From Ignavibacteriota bacterium (lineage in GTDB: Bacteria; Bacteroidota; Ignavibacteria; Tepidaquicellales; OLB5), in assembly GCA_003820375.1 (NCBI GenBank), contig RPQH01000028.1, forward strand, positions 1-46,598: a DNA stretch of 46,598 bases, in the 5' to 3' direction. A model generated the notes under the pieces. The model worked only from the letters and a program-made list of their open reading frames with translations. It was not told where the DNA came from and did no database searches. Position numbers and translations under genes: made by a program. Position 1 is the first letter of the stretch. Each line of letters starts with the position of its first letter. Below are positions 33,459 to 42,986 of the stretch, piece after piece.

Positions 33459-34781
33459 TTATTTTAACAGGACCATTTTTTTCGTATCGGATTTGCCGCC
33501 AATCTCTATATTATAAAAATAAACTCCGCTTGTAAAGTTCTGGCCGTCAAAATCAATTTTATAAATGCCTGCTAACATATGTTTATCAACCAGTACTTTT
33601 ACCAGGCTCCCCTTTGCATCAAAAACTTTTAACTTAACATTTGAATTTTTCTCCAATGAAAAACCGATTGAAGTATTCGGGTTAAAAGGATTCGGATAAT
33701 TTTGTTCAAGCTTAAATGAAGACGGCACTTCAGTGCTTTGGTTATTTATCCCAATTGGATTAATTTTATAATAAATAAGCTGTCCCTGCACTTTCCAGTT
33801 TGGTTCAGTATGCCCTGTACTGTTATAATTACAGTCTGTACAGGTAACCCCTGTTGTGCAATTCGGGTTGTTTGGACGGCATTCATTGAAATACGGTTGT
33901 ATCAGAAATTTTAAGTTTGCAGTTTGTCCCGGTGTTACACTATTAGTTATTTCAACATCCCACGGACTTACGCCTGACCCCGGACACCATCCTGCACGTG
34001 CATACTGCCATGTGCCTCCCTGGGGACTGCACGGATTTAAATTGCATTGTTTCCATAATATATGTGATGTTGTATCATTGCCTGCAACTATACTGTTTAA
34101 AAGTACGCAAAACTCAGAGCAATTACCGGTATTACCCTGTCCATGCCCTGTGTTAGTTATCTTTGCTTTCACTTTTACTGCCATTGGGTCTATAATAATA
34201 TCCATAGGCACTAAATTGCTGTCAACCGGATGTGCAGTATCACCTGAAATAACATAATCGTTTTGCCACAGATTTATAACCTTATATGGTTTATAAAATG
34301 CTTCCCCTTCAATAAAAGCAAACCTGGCAGTAACAAGCCAGCCGCGTGTACCGCCAATCCAGCTTTCAATAAAACTGCCAAGCAAAACACTATCATGAAG
34401 CAGCGGCATATAATCGGTTACATCAAATACAAATGTGCATGTACCGGGATAATTACCCCCAACAATATTATATGGAGTTACAACCCTGGCTATTTCAAAA
34501 TATTCGGTATTAACAGTATCTGTGTACAATCTTATCCATCCCACCCTGTCCCAGGGATCGCATCCGGCAGCAGGACAGCCTATTTTATAGGTAAGCAATA
34601 TTTTTTCCCAATGTTTTGAAGTATCCGGAAATACAGCCGGTTTATAATGCAGGTTAGCCCAGTTATGATATTCCTGGTCAAATGTTGTTACCCATGTTGT
34701 ATCACCCGGAGCTGCGTAAGTATTTAACGAAATCCAGAAATATAAAATAAAAAGTAAAAGAGACAGTAAAAACGTTTTCAT
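33459..34781 (-). CDS. T9SS-secreted peptide-N-glycosidase F-like protein
   Basis: After a signal peptide (MKTFLLSLLLFILYFWISLN) the protein shows the two-domain pattern of PNGase F-like enzymes: KIGCPAAGCDPWDRVGWI in the first jelly-roll, and NCSEFCVLLN, CSPQGGTWQYARAGWCPGSG and the cysteine-rich CRPNNPNCTTGVTC in the second. PNGase F removes N-linked glycans from glycoproteins; the Asp in CDPWDR and the Glu in SEFC are the candidate acidic active-site residues. A T9SS type A sorting domain ends the protein (LEQNYPNPFNPNTSIGF to SDTKKMVLLK). The ATG at 34781 is chosen over 34811 because aagggg lies just upstream and the signal peptide becomes N-terminal. Confidence 0.8.
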   Translation of the reverse strand: MKTFLLSLLLFILYFWISLNTYAAPGDTTWVTTFDQEYHNWANLHYKPAVFPDTSKHWEKILLTYKIGCPAAGCDPWDRVGWIRLYTDTVNTEYFEIARVVTPYNIVGGNYPGTCTFVFDVTDYMPLLHDSVLLGSFIESWIGGTRGWLVTARFAFIEGEAFYKPYKVINLWQNDYVISGDTAHPVDSNLVPMDIIIDPMAVKVKAKITNTGHGQGNTGNCSEFCVLLNSIVAGNDTTSHILWKQCNLNPCSPQGGTWQYARAGWCPGSGVSPWDVEITNSVTPGQTANLKFLIQPYFNECRPNNPNCTTGVTCTDCNYNSTGHTEPNWKVQGQLIYYKINPIGINNQSTEVPSSFKLEQNYPNPFNPNTSIGFSLEKNSNVKLKVFDAKGSLVKVLVDKHMLAGIYKIDFDGQNFTSGVYFYNIEIGGKSDTKKMVLLK

Positions 34782-34831
34782 GGTTAACCCCTTATAATAA
34801 TATAAAAACAATGTTTTTATTTAAGATGTAC

Positions 34832-36124
34832 TTATTTTAAAAATAGCATTTTTTTTGTAAACTCAAAACCATCTGTTATTAATCTATAAAAGTAAATTCC
34901 ACTTGGGTTATCGGAAGCATCCCATTCTACCTCATATGTACCGGGAGCTAGCCCTTCCTTGCCTATTCCTAGTGCAGGAGTTAAATCAGCAACAACTCTA
35001 CCCATCACATCATAAATTATAAGCTTTGTATCCATCATCCCTTTATCGCTGTGGAGTGGGAGGCTGAATCTTATCTTTGTGGTCGGGTTAAAAGGATTCG
35101 GATAATTTTGGAACAATATATATTTCTCCGGAATCGTGCTGGAAATTTTATTTATTCCAATTAATGCTTCGCTTAAAAAGATCTTTCCATTTGTTCCAAC
35201 AGCCCATAACCTTGTTCCATTACGTGCTTTTGATAAATGATTAAAGGTTGTTGCTGAATAATACAGGTCTTCCGTCCAGTTATTCCCATTATTAATAGTC
35301 CTATAAATATATGATGTATGTTTTGCACACCAAATAGCATTATTTTTCCAGGCAAGTCCAATTGTATAACTTGTACCGGGAGCCGGTATCTGGAACCAAC
35401 TTGTTCCGCCGGTTGTAGTCATTTTAAGCTGCTGACCGGAACCTGAAAGCCCTCCTGCGACTCCATTAACAGAATCTTTAAAGTAGATAGAATAAACTTC
35501 TAAAGAGGTAGTTTGCTGAGTATTCCAAGACCACCCTTGGTTATTTGAGAAATAAATATACCCATCAAAGCCAAACCACAAACGATTGTTGATTCGATAA
35601 ATCGCATTAATATAACTGCCACCCCAAAGACTATATAACCAGTTTCCCTGATACCAGTTACTTCCTCCGTTACTTGTAAATCTAATATAAAAAGGCTCTT
35701 GTATTCCGTCCGGGTCACCAATTATAATGCCTTCATTTTCATTGTTGAAAGATATTCCATCGATAAATTTAGATGTAGCATGAACTAATGTCCAATTATT
35801 TCCTCCATTTATTGTCCGGAAAATACCTGTATAAAGTGCTTCAACAAATGCCAAATTCTGATTTACTGCAAATATAGTTATTAAAGGCTTGTTACCGTTA
35901 ATTCCATTATTTGATACATTTATCCAACTTGTTCCGCCGTTTGTTGACTTAACAACTTTGGATGAGTCACCACATGCCCATACGATTTGGTTGTCAACAG
36001 CAGAAACGGAATTTAATTTTGCCGTTATACCTGACGGTTGATTAATCCATTGGGAATATAAATTTAATGTGAATATATTGATGAATAAAAGGAAGAGATA
36101 AATTTTAATAATACTATATTTCAT
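34832..36124 (-). CDS. T9SS cargo with YCF48/BNR-like propeller
   Basis: The signal peptide MKYSIIKIYLFLLFINIFTL is followed by about 310 residues with repeated 'WACGDSSKVVKSTNGGTSW'-type motifs (also GIFRTINGGNNWT and YIYRTINNGNNWT), typical of photosystem-assembly YCF48/BNR-like propellers. A T9SS type A sorting domain (FQNYPNPFNPTTKIRFSLP to FEFTKKMLFLK) closes it. No enzyme site is recognised. It is likely a surface or secreted binding protein. It lies 50 bp upstream of the PNGase F-like gene on the same strand and may be co-expressed. Confidence 0.87.
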   Translation of the reverse strand: MKYSIIKIYLFLLFINIFTLNLYSQWINQPSGITAKLNSVSAVDNQIVWACGDSSKVVKSTNGGTSWINVSNNGINGNKPLITIFAVNQNLAFVEALYTGIFRTINGGNNWTLVHATSKFIDGISFNNENEGIIIGDPDGIQEPFYIRFTSNGGSNWYQGNWLYSLWGGSYINAIYRINNRLWFGFDGYIYFSNNQGWSWNTQQTTSLEVYSIYFKDSVNGVAGGLSGSGQQLKMTTTGGTSWFQIPAPGTSYTIGLAWKNNAIWCAKHTSYIYRTINNGNNWTEDLYYSATTFNHLSKARNGTRLWAVGTNGKIFLSEALIGINKISSTIPEKYILFQNYPNPFNPTTKIRFSLPLHSDKGMMDTKLIIYDVMGRVVADLTPALGIGKEGLAPGTYEVEWDASDNPSGIYFYRLITDGFEFTKKMLFLK

Positions 36125-36323
36125 AATACTATATCGAATTTAAATTGGGGAAAAATTTACTTTCAATATAGTTATTTTTTCAATCGTTTAACATGAATTT
36201 TAGGAACTAATACTACACTAAGATATTAATAATATTAATTTTAATATAAAACCTTGTGTAGTAATTAACTCAATTTGAAATCCATTAAGCGATTATATCT
36301 CAGCTCATTCTATACATTCATAA

Positions 36324-37580
36324 TTAATTACTTTTCTCTTCCCAAATCATACACAAATGCACAATTGTTTCAACCGCTTTTTGCATATCCTGAACAGAAA
36401 CCCATTCAAGCTTTGAATGGTATGCATGTCCGCCTGTAAAAATATTAGGACATGGTAAACCGATATACGACAGCCGTGAGCCGTCTGTTCCGCCCCTTAT
36501 TGAACCAAGTTCCGGTACAACTCCTGTGCGATTAACTGCTTCTATAGCATTATCAATTATTGCCGGGTTTTTATCCAATATAAATTTAAAATTTCTGTAC
36601 TGTTCCTGTACTTCAAACTTAAAGCTTGACTTGTTATAATTTTTCATAACCTTTTGGCAAAGTGCCTGCAGGTAATCCTCTTTTTCATTTAATCCTTCTA
36701 CTGTAAAATCTCTTATAATAAATTTTATCTCAGCGGTTTCATTCCCGCCGGTAATTTTTATCGGATGAATAAAACCTTCCCTGTCTTCAGTTGTTTCAGG
36801 TGAAAGTGTATCTTTAGGCAGTGCTTCAATAATATCGCAAGCAATCTTAATTGCGTTCTGCATTTTTCCCTTAGCCCAGCCGGGATGGAAATTGACACCA
36901 TGAATGATTATGTTTACACCGTCAGCGCAAAATGTCTCATTTTCAATTGAACCTAAATCGGAGCCGTCCATTGTATACCCTATTTGAGCACCGAGTTTTT
37001 TCATATTTACTTTATTAACCCCCCTGCCGATTTCTTCATCAGGAGTAAACAGAATCCGTATCTTGCCGTGTTTAATTTCAGGATGGCTGACAAGATAGTT
37101 CACTGCATCCATAATTTCAGCAACACCGGCTTTATCATCAGCACCAAGCAGTGTTTTTCCGTCTGTAGTAATAATATCATTACCTGATTGTATTTTTAAT
37201 GCGGGATGGTCTTCAAACCTGATTATTTGTGATGTATCACCGGGAAGGATTATATCTTTACAATCATAATTTTTATGAATTATAGGATTAACATTTTTCC
37301 CCGTAACATCAGGAGATGTGTCAACATGCGAGCAAAAACAAAGTACAGGTACATTTTCTTTATCTGAAGTTGCAGGTACCGTTGCATAAACATACCCAAA
37401 TTCATCAAGCTCAGCATCATCTATGCCCATTTGGTGCAGTTCATCAACCAATATTTGCATCAGGTCTAATTGTTTTTCTGTGGACGGCTGTGTATTAGAA
37501 TCGGGGTCAGATTGTGTATCTATTTTAACGTAACGAAGAAACCTATCGGTAACAGTGTGGTTTATATTGAGATTTGACAT
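36324..37580 (-). CDS. pepT: Peptidase T (tripeptide aminopeptidase)
   Basis: The 418-aa M20-family metallopeptidase shows the expected zinc ligands in order: FCSHVDTSPD (His), LLGADDKAGVAEI (bridging Asp), the catalytic Glu pair in FTPDEEIGRG, the Asp in YTMDGSDLGSIE, and the late His in FTGGHAYHSKLEWV. The dimerisation insert (residues ~210-320) is present. The N-terminus VTDRFLRYVKIDTQSD is typical of PepT. It releases N-terminal residues from tripeptides in the cytoplasm. It is monocistronic, with about 200 bp of empty AT-rich DNA downstream. Confidence 0.95.
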   Translation of the reverse strand: MSNLNINHTVTDRFLRYVKIDTQSDPDSNTQPSTEKQLDLMQILVDELHQMGIDDAELDEFGYVYATVPATSDKENVPVLCFCSHVDTSPDVTGKNVNPIIHKNYDCKDIILPGDTSQIIRFEDHPALKIQSGNDIITTDGKTLLGADDKAGVAEIMDAVNYLVSHPEIKHGKIRILFTPDEEIGRGVNKVNMKKLGAQIGYTMDGSDLGSIENETFCADGVNIIIHGVNFHPGWAKGKMQNAIKIACDIIEALPKDTLSPETTEDREGFIHPIKITGGNETAEIKFIIRDFTVEGLNEKEDYLQALCQKVMKNYNKSSFKFEVQEQYRNFKFILDKNPAIIDNAIEAVNRTGVVPELGSIRGGTDGSRLSYIGLPCPNIFTGGHAYHSKLEWVSVQDMQKAVETIVHLCMIWEEKSN

Positions 37581-37651
37581 AATTCCGAAAAATTTATAAG
37601 TTTATTTAAATTAATATGCAAACTTACAAATTTATTCAGTATTTCACTATT

Positions 37652-38692
37652 CTATTTTATCACCTCCTGCTTTGTTTGCCCATAAATTACCTGTAACATT
37701 TTATTTGAAGCAATTATCCTCATATGATTAGGATCAATATAATATTCTTTATGTTTGCTGATTTCATTTAACCCGGAAAAATCGAAAACATTTTCTTTTC
37801 CGAAAATATCCTGCAGATTTTTATAATCTGATTCATGAAATTTCACCCCGTTAAAATCCGGGCATAAAACGATTTTATAAGAAGTGCCGCATTTATCGAA
37901 ACTATTTTTCATTTCATGCAAGAGCTTCAACTGCTTATCTTTTATCAATACAGGAAAATTTCTTTCGTTAACTGTATCTTTTTCAATAAACGCTCCCATT
38001 TTTACATAATAATTTTCCGAATTTTCCGATATCAGTTTTTCCTGTTCGGTATAATCAACATCATTAGTACTATAATCTACAGTATAATACCATCCTCTTA
38101 TAATTCCGATAAAATCAAAAATTCCTTTATCAATATTTGCTGCTTTCCATGCAATGTATGGTACAAAAAACCCGCCGGTAAGAAAAGAAGATAAAAACTT
38201 ATATTGATATTTAATACAGCTTTCACCGCTTACCTCAGGATTTTTTATTTGGTTTAAAGTTTCTTCATTTTCCGTTTTGGCTATAAGAGTGGAATCCAAT
38301 ATTACCAGGCAATTCTTCATTGGCCTGTCATTCCGGCATAGATATCTTATTTTGGTATAAATCCCGAATAATGATTCACTGCCTGCATCAAAATGAAAAG
38401 GTGATGAAGGAGATGGTATATATTTCTGCCATTCTTTTGTAGTAAAGCCAAACGACCTTGAACTACCCAATATGAATGAATCATAACGGTATTTCGGGTA
38501 ATTACTCAAATAAAGACGTGTTGATACATGGTCACGGTTCATAAACATTTCACGGTTTTTTTCATTATAATATGTATCGTAGCTGTAAATTACCTTGAAA
38601 GGATCTGCAATTATGTAATAGATAATCAGCAGCAGCAGGGGCATTAATATCAGGAATAATTTAAAAAATAATATGTGAGGTTTTTTATTCAC
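37652..38692 (-). CDS. SGNH/DltD-like membrane-anchored acyltransferase partner (copy 2)
   Basis: This paralogue of 30840-31871 has an N-terminal membrane helix (about residues 8-28), the FILGSSRSFGF nucleophile block and the YYIDPNHMR Asp-x-x-His near the end. Its start appears to be GTG at 38692, sharing one base with the TAG stop of the preceding MBOAT gene, so the two are coupled. Unlike the first pair, no acyl ligase follows; the next gene downstream is pepT after a gap. The substrate is unknown, but the MBOAT context points to extracytoplasmic O-acylation. Confidence 0.8.
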   Translation of the reverse strand: MNKKPHILFFKLFLILMPLLLLIIYYIIADPFKVIYSYDTYYNEKNREMFMNRDHVSTRLYLSNYPKYRYDSFILGSSRSFGFTTKEWQKYIPSPSSPFHFDAGSESLFGIYTKIRYLCRNDRPMKNCLVILDSTLIAKTENEETLNQIKNPEVSGESCIKYQYKFLSSFLTGGFFVPYIAWKAANIDKGIFDFIGIIRGWYYTVDYSTNDVDYTEQEKLISENSENYYVKMGAFIEKDTVNERNFPVLIKDKQLKLLHEMKNSFDKCGTSYKIVLCPDFNGVKFHESDYKNLQDIFGKENVFDFSGLNEISKHKEYYIDPNHMRIIASNKMLQVIYGQTKQEVIK

Positions 38693-40176
38693 TAAAAGTT
38701 TAAATAAATAAAACCGGTTGTATCTGCTTTATTAAAGATGATTATTAGTAATATTAATATGTAATATGAGACCCATCTAAACCATGTTGGCTTGCTTTTT
38801 ATATAGACCTGTATTTCTAAATCCTTCTGAAGCCGCTCAATAAAAATTAGCAATAATACTAGCATAATAGGGAAAAATACTCTGAAATAAGGCAAAGGGT
38901 AATATGAACCGCCAATATGATTACCTTTCATCTGCAGCGGGAATACATGGAAGATATGTGTTATGATATAAACTGCCTGCGAAAAACTTGCAGAGTTAAA
39001 AAATATCCATGCAAAGCTCACCAATGAAAATGTAAATAAAATTCTTACGGTATGTATAAAAGGAGAATTGGTTAAATTTGTCTTCCTTAAAAATTTTCTT
39101 CTGATGTTCTTGGTTAACATACCGAATATAAGATAAAATCCCATGAGACATCCCCAGAATATGAAATTCCATCCTGCTCCATGCCATAAACCTGTTATGA
39201 AGAATGTAATACTGACAGCAACAATGTAGCTCCACTTATCTACTTTAAATCCCTTTAGTTTAGTGAAATACCTCGCTGATGAATAAGCAATGGGCAGAAA
39301 AATATAATCCCTCAGCCAGAAAGATAACGACATATGCCATCTTCTCCAGAAATCAGATATTGAGTGAGAGAAATAGGGCCTGTTGAAATTAGGCAAAAGC
39401 TTGTAGCCAAGTATTAATCCCGAACCTAAAGCCATATCTGTATAACCCGAAAAATCACAATATATCTGGAATGGAAAAAACAAAACCGAAATAATAAGAG
39501 GCACTCCGGAATAAGTTGTGTAATCGCTGAAAATGGGATTCACCACTGCTGCCAGCCTGTCTGCAATAACAACTTTTTTAAATAAACCCCAGGCAAAAAG
39601 TATTAATCCTGAAGTAATGATATTGTAATCATAAGATTTTTTTTCATTGAATTGGGGCAGTAGGTTCGAAGCCCTGTCAATCGGACCTGAAAGAACTTCA
39701 GGAAAGAATATCACAAACAAGAAATACTTTGCAAAATTATTTTCCGGTTTAAAGTTACCCCTGTAAACATCAATTGTATAGCTTAAGCTTTTAAATATAA
39801 AGAATGATAGTCCTACAGGTAAGAGTATTTCAAGCAAAACAGTTGAGTAATTCCAGCCGAGTAATGCGGATAGTTTTGAAACATTTATGCTGAAAAAATT
39901 GAAATATTTAAAAGTAAACAGAATACCAAGGTCTATAATTAAGCTTTGCCACAAATAGATTTTTTTCTTTAACGGATTCCGCTCCATTAACTTAGCGGCA
40001 GTATAATCATTAACGGCAATTACAAGGGCTAAGATAATGTATGCCGGAACCAGGTACATGTAAAAAAATATGCTTGATACAAGCAATAATATCCATCTGA
40101 ACTTAGAAGGAAGGATGTAATAAGTTACGGCAATTACAGTAAAAAACAGAAAATACTCTACTGAGTTAAAGAGCAT
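38692..40176 (-). CDS. MBOAT-family O-acyltransferase (copy 2)
   Basis: The 494-aa protein is a paralogue of the MBOAT at 31871-33340, with the same motif order: LLPVGLSFFIFKSLSYTIDV, FFPEVLSGPIDR, FNRPYFSHSISDFWRRWHMS and the catalytic His in FITGLWHGAGWNF. N- and C-terminal parts are clearly diverged between the copies, but 116 consecutive residues from FQIYCDF to GFYLIF are identical. It forms a two-gene unit with the SGNH-like gene at 37652-38692. Confidence 0.93.
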   Translation of the reverse strand: MLFNSVEYFLFFTVIAVTYYILPSKFRWILLLVSSIFFYMYLVPAYIILALVIAVNDYTAAKLMERNPLKKKIYLWQSLIIDLGILFTFKYFNFFSINVSKLSALLGWNYSTVLLEILLPVGLSFFIFKSLSYTIDVYRGNFKPENNFAKYFLFVIFFPEVLSGPIDRASNLLPQFNEKKSYDYNIITSGLILFAWGLFKKVVIADRLAAVVNPIFSDYTTYSGVPLIISVLFFPFQIYCDFSGYTDMALGSGLILGYKLLPNFNRPYFSHSISDFWRRWHMSLSFWLRDYIFLPIAYSSARYFTKLKGFKVDKWSYIVAVSITFFITGLWHGAGWNFIFWGCLMGFYLIFGMLTKNIRRKFLRKTNLTNSPFIHTVRILFTFSLVSFAWIFFNSASFSQAVYIITHIFHVFPLQMKGNHIGGSYYPLPYFRVFFPIMLVLLLIFIERLQKDLEIQVYIKSKPTWFRWVSYYILILLIIIFNKADTTGFIYLNF

Positions 40177-40381
40177 TTAGTTATATGGTATTTATTTAAT
40201 TTACGAAATAGTTCTTCCAGTTATCAAATATAATTCAAAATAAAATATAAATCATTATAAATTTATTTCTAATACCGCTGCATTTTATATTTCGCTGACC
40301 TGTACTGAGCTAAACAACTGCAATTCTTTTATTTACCGAAATTTGCCTGTCTTTTTTGGTATTTAACAATGTTCCCCTAAT

Positions 40382-41420
40382 TTATCTATCTGCTTTCAGG
40401 TTTGACCGGCTATAGATATCCTTTAATATTTTATCCCCGACAAAAGATCTGGCATGAATGTCGTCTATATAATTCTCTTTATTTGTTGTAATTTCATTTG
40501 ATCCTGTATAGTTGAAAACGTTATCTTTCCCAAAAATATTTTGCAATATTCTAAAATCATCTGTATTGAAGCTTCTGGCATCCGGTTCCGGATAAATTAT
40601 GATTTTATATGATGCCCCGTATTCATCCAGATATCTTTTTATTTCATTAAGCATTTCAATCTGTTTTTCTCCTATCATGCAGGGATAATCAGTTTTATTA
40701 ATAGAATCATTTTCAAAGAATGTTTGAAAAAAAGCGCTATAATATAGACTCTTATTATTACTAATAAAGGAATTCTGTTCGCTGTAAATGTAGTCATTAG
40801 TTGCATAATCTATAGTGAACGAACCATTTTTTTTGAACAGGGGGATAATCAAGAAACAGCCGATTAATACTGCCTGCTTTCCATGCAAAATAAGGGACAA
40901 AAAACCCGCCTGTTAAAAATGCAGTGAAAAATTTATAATGATATTTTAATCTGCTTTCGCCGCTTATCTCAGGGTCTTTTATTAAAGCTGTTTCTTCATT
41001 ATTAAACGTCTTACTAAGAAGCCCAGCATTAATGATTATCAGGCAGTTTTTCAGAGGTCTTTTGTTTAAATACAAATATTTTATTTTAGTATAAATACCG
41101 AATAACGATTCACCACTTGCATCAAAATGAAATGCCGGAGATAAAATATATTTTTGCCACTCTTTTGCCAGAAATGCATATGACCTGGAACTGCCGAATA
41201 TAAAAGAATCATAATGATAGAGCGGGTAGTTCTTTATATAAAGCCGGGTTGATACGTGGTCCCTGTTTATAAACAGCTCTCTTGATTGATTGGTATAAAA
41301 TTCTTCATAATCATTGATAATTTTAAAAGGGTCATCAATAACATAATATATCATCAACAGCCAAAGGGGTATTGCCGCGAGGAATAATTTGATTATTAAT
41401 AAATAAGGTTTTTTATTCAA
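40382..41420 (-). pseudogene. SGNH/DltD-like gene (copy 3), frameshifted
   Basis: The first frame (from a TTG at 41420) encodes the membrane helix, FIFGSSRSYAF and the conserved middle to PPVQKKW, then stops at 40797. The second frame continues from about 40850 as SFTIDYATNDYIYSEQNSF to the Asp-x-x-His block YIDDIHARSFVGDKILK. The break sits at an eight-base A-run (minus strand; T8 at 40827-40834), so a one-base indel explains it. Apart from this the copy is full length with both catalytic blocks. It has no MBOAT partner upstream. Sequencing error or phase variation cannot be excluded. Confidence 0.85.
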
Positions 41421-41482
41421 AAGAAGAAATACATTAGCTGTTCAAATATAAGCTAAAATTAACTTTTATTTAACTACAAAAC

Positions 41483-41515
41483 AAAAAGCGGATTTAACAA
41501 ATAAATCCGCTTTTT
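41483..41515 (-). terminator. Intrinsic terminator after hmgA
   Basis: aaaaagcggattta (41483-41496) and taaatccgcttttt (41502-41515) pair perfectly over 14 bp around a 5-nt loop. T-runs occur on both sides. It lies 23 bp beyond the hmgA stop on the minus strand. Confidence 0.9.
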
Positions 41516-41537
41516 ATAGTCCTCAACTAGTCATTTG

Positions 41538-42716
41538 TCATTCTATCTCTTCTGTATGCCCTTCTTCATTCCATGAATACGGATATTCCGGCACATCAAA
41601 ATCTTTTGCATGAGTTGTAAGCTTTAACGGATGGAACGTATCAAGCATTACAGCAAGCTCTTCTGTTCCGGATTTGCCGAGTGATGCTTCCACCGTACCG
41701 GGATGCGGGCCGTGCGGTATTCCGCCCGGGTGAAGTGTGAAAGATGCAATATCTATCCCCTTGCGGGACATGAAGTTACCTCTCACATAATACAACACTT
41801 CATCACTATCTATATTACTGTGATTATATGGAACAGGAATTGATAACGGATGATAATCAAATAACCTTGGCACAAATGAACACACCACAAAATTATGCCC
41901 TTCAAAATTCTGATGAACCGGCGGCGGCTGGTGGATTCTGCCTGTAATAGGCTCGAAATCTTCTATGTTAAATATCCACGGATAAAAAAATCCGTCCCAT
42001 CCAACTACATCGAACGGATGAAATCCATAAATATAACTGTGAAGATAATTTGATTTTTTTATCTTAACTTCAAAATCACCTTTTTCATTGATAGTTAAAA
42101 GCTGCTGCGGCACCCTGAAATCCCTTTCGCAGAATGGAGCATGCTCAAGCAATTGACCGTATTCATTAAAATACCTGTGAGGTATTTCTATAAGACTTGC
42201 AGATTCAATTACAAGAAATTTCGACTTATTTGATTTCAAATTAAACCTGTGAATAATGCCTCTTGGAATAATTATATAATCTCCATCGCGGTATTCCAGT
42301 ATTCCGTAGTTTGTTTCCAATACACCTTTTCCTTCATGAACAAATACAAGCTCATCACCTTCCCCGTTTTTGTAAAAATAATTCATCCCCTCAGCAGGAT
42401 TGCTGATTGCAAGCGAAACGTCGCTATTGAACATCAGCACTTTTCTGCCTGAGATATAATCACCTTCAGGTTCTGCTTCAAGTGTTTTGAAATGGAAATG
42501 ACGCAGCTTTTTCTCGCTCCATTCTTTCAAATCAATTTTATCCATCCCTTTAACTTCTTTCACCTGTGTGGGCGGATTTATGTGATAAAGGATAGAAGAA
42601 ATTCCTGAAAATCCTTTCGTACCTATAACCTGCTCTTTATATAAAGAGCCGTCCGGCTGTTTGAACTGAACATGCCTTTTTTGCGGTACCAGACCTAGTC
42701 TATGATAAAACGGCAT
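41538..42716 (-). CDS. hmgA: Homogentisate 1,2-dioxygenase
   Basis: The 392-aa protein starts MPFYHRLGLVPQKRHVQF and shows the cupin motifs of homogentisate dioxygenase: VFVHEGKGVLETNYG, FHPFDVVGWDGFFYPW, HQNFEGHNFVVCSFVPR, and the Fe ligands in PYNHSNIDSDEVLYYVRG (His, Glu) and HPGGIPHGPHPG (His). It opens homogentisate to maleylacetoacetate in tyrosine degradation. The length is of the shorter bacterial type. The upstream hpd gene makes its substrate, supporting the call. The two are separated by a 270-bp gap containing a minisatellite. Confidence 0.92.
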   Translation of the reverse strand: MPFYHRLGLVPQKRHVQFKQPDGSLYKEQVIGTKGFSGISSILYHINPPTQVKEVKGMDKIDLKEWSEKKLRHFHFKTLEAEPEGDYISGRKVLMFNSDVSLAISNPAEGMNYFYKNGEGDELVFVHEGKGVLETNYGILEYRDGDYIIIPRGIIHRFNLKSNKSKFLVIESASLIEIPHRYFNEYGQLLEHAPFCERDFRVPQQLLTINEKGDFEVKIKKSNYLHSYIYGFHPFDVVGWDGFFYPWIFNIEDFEPITGRIHQPPPVHQNFEGHNFVVCSFVPRLFDYHPLSIPVPYNHSNIDSDEVLYYVRGNFMSRKGIDIASFTLHPGGIPHGPHPGTVEASLGKSGTEELAVMLDTFHPLKLTTHAKDFDVPEYPYSWNEEGHTEEIE

Positions 42717-42850
42717 AATTTATTTCAATTAATCAATTTAACAATTAACAATGTACAATAGTTTGTTTTGTAAAGTTTGTAAAGTTTGTAAATTCTAAAT
42801 CTTCGAATCATCTAATGTTTGAGCTCCCAATTAGTTTCAACATTACAAAC

Positions 42851-42949
42851 CTTATGAACTTTATAAACCTTATGAACCTTATGAACCTTATGAACCTTAT
42901 GAACCTTATGAACCTTATGAACCTTATGAACCTTACAAACCTTATGAAC
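42851..42949. repeat. Minisatellite, 11 units of cttatgaac
   Basis: Eleven 9-bp units in register, mostly exact cttatgaac, with variants tttataaac (unit 2) and cttacaaac (unit 10). It lies between hpd and hmgA. A short gtttgtaaa array (about 42763-42790) precedes it. The same unit forms an array on the other side of hpd (44241-44293). Confidence 0.92.
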
Positions 42950-42986
42950 TACTTTCAATTCGAAATTCACAATCCATAATTCGCCA

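Noticed and set aside
42851..42949. cttatgaac array considered as a CRISPR or coding repeat
   Set aside because: It has a 9-bp unit without spacers, lies between genes, and no ORF with a start crosses it sensibly.
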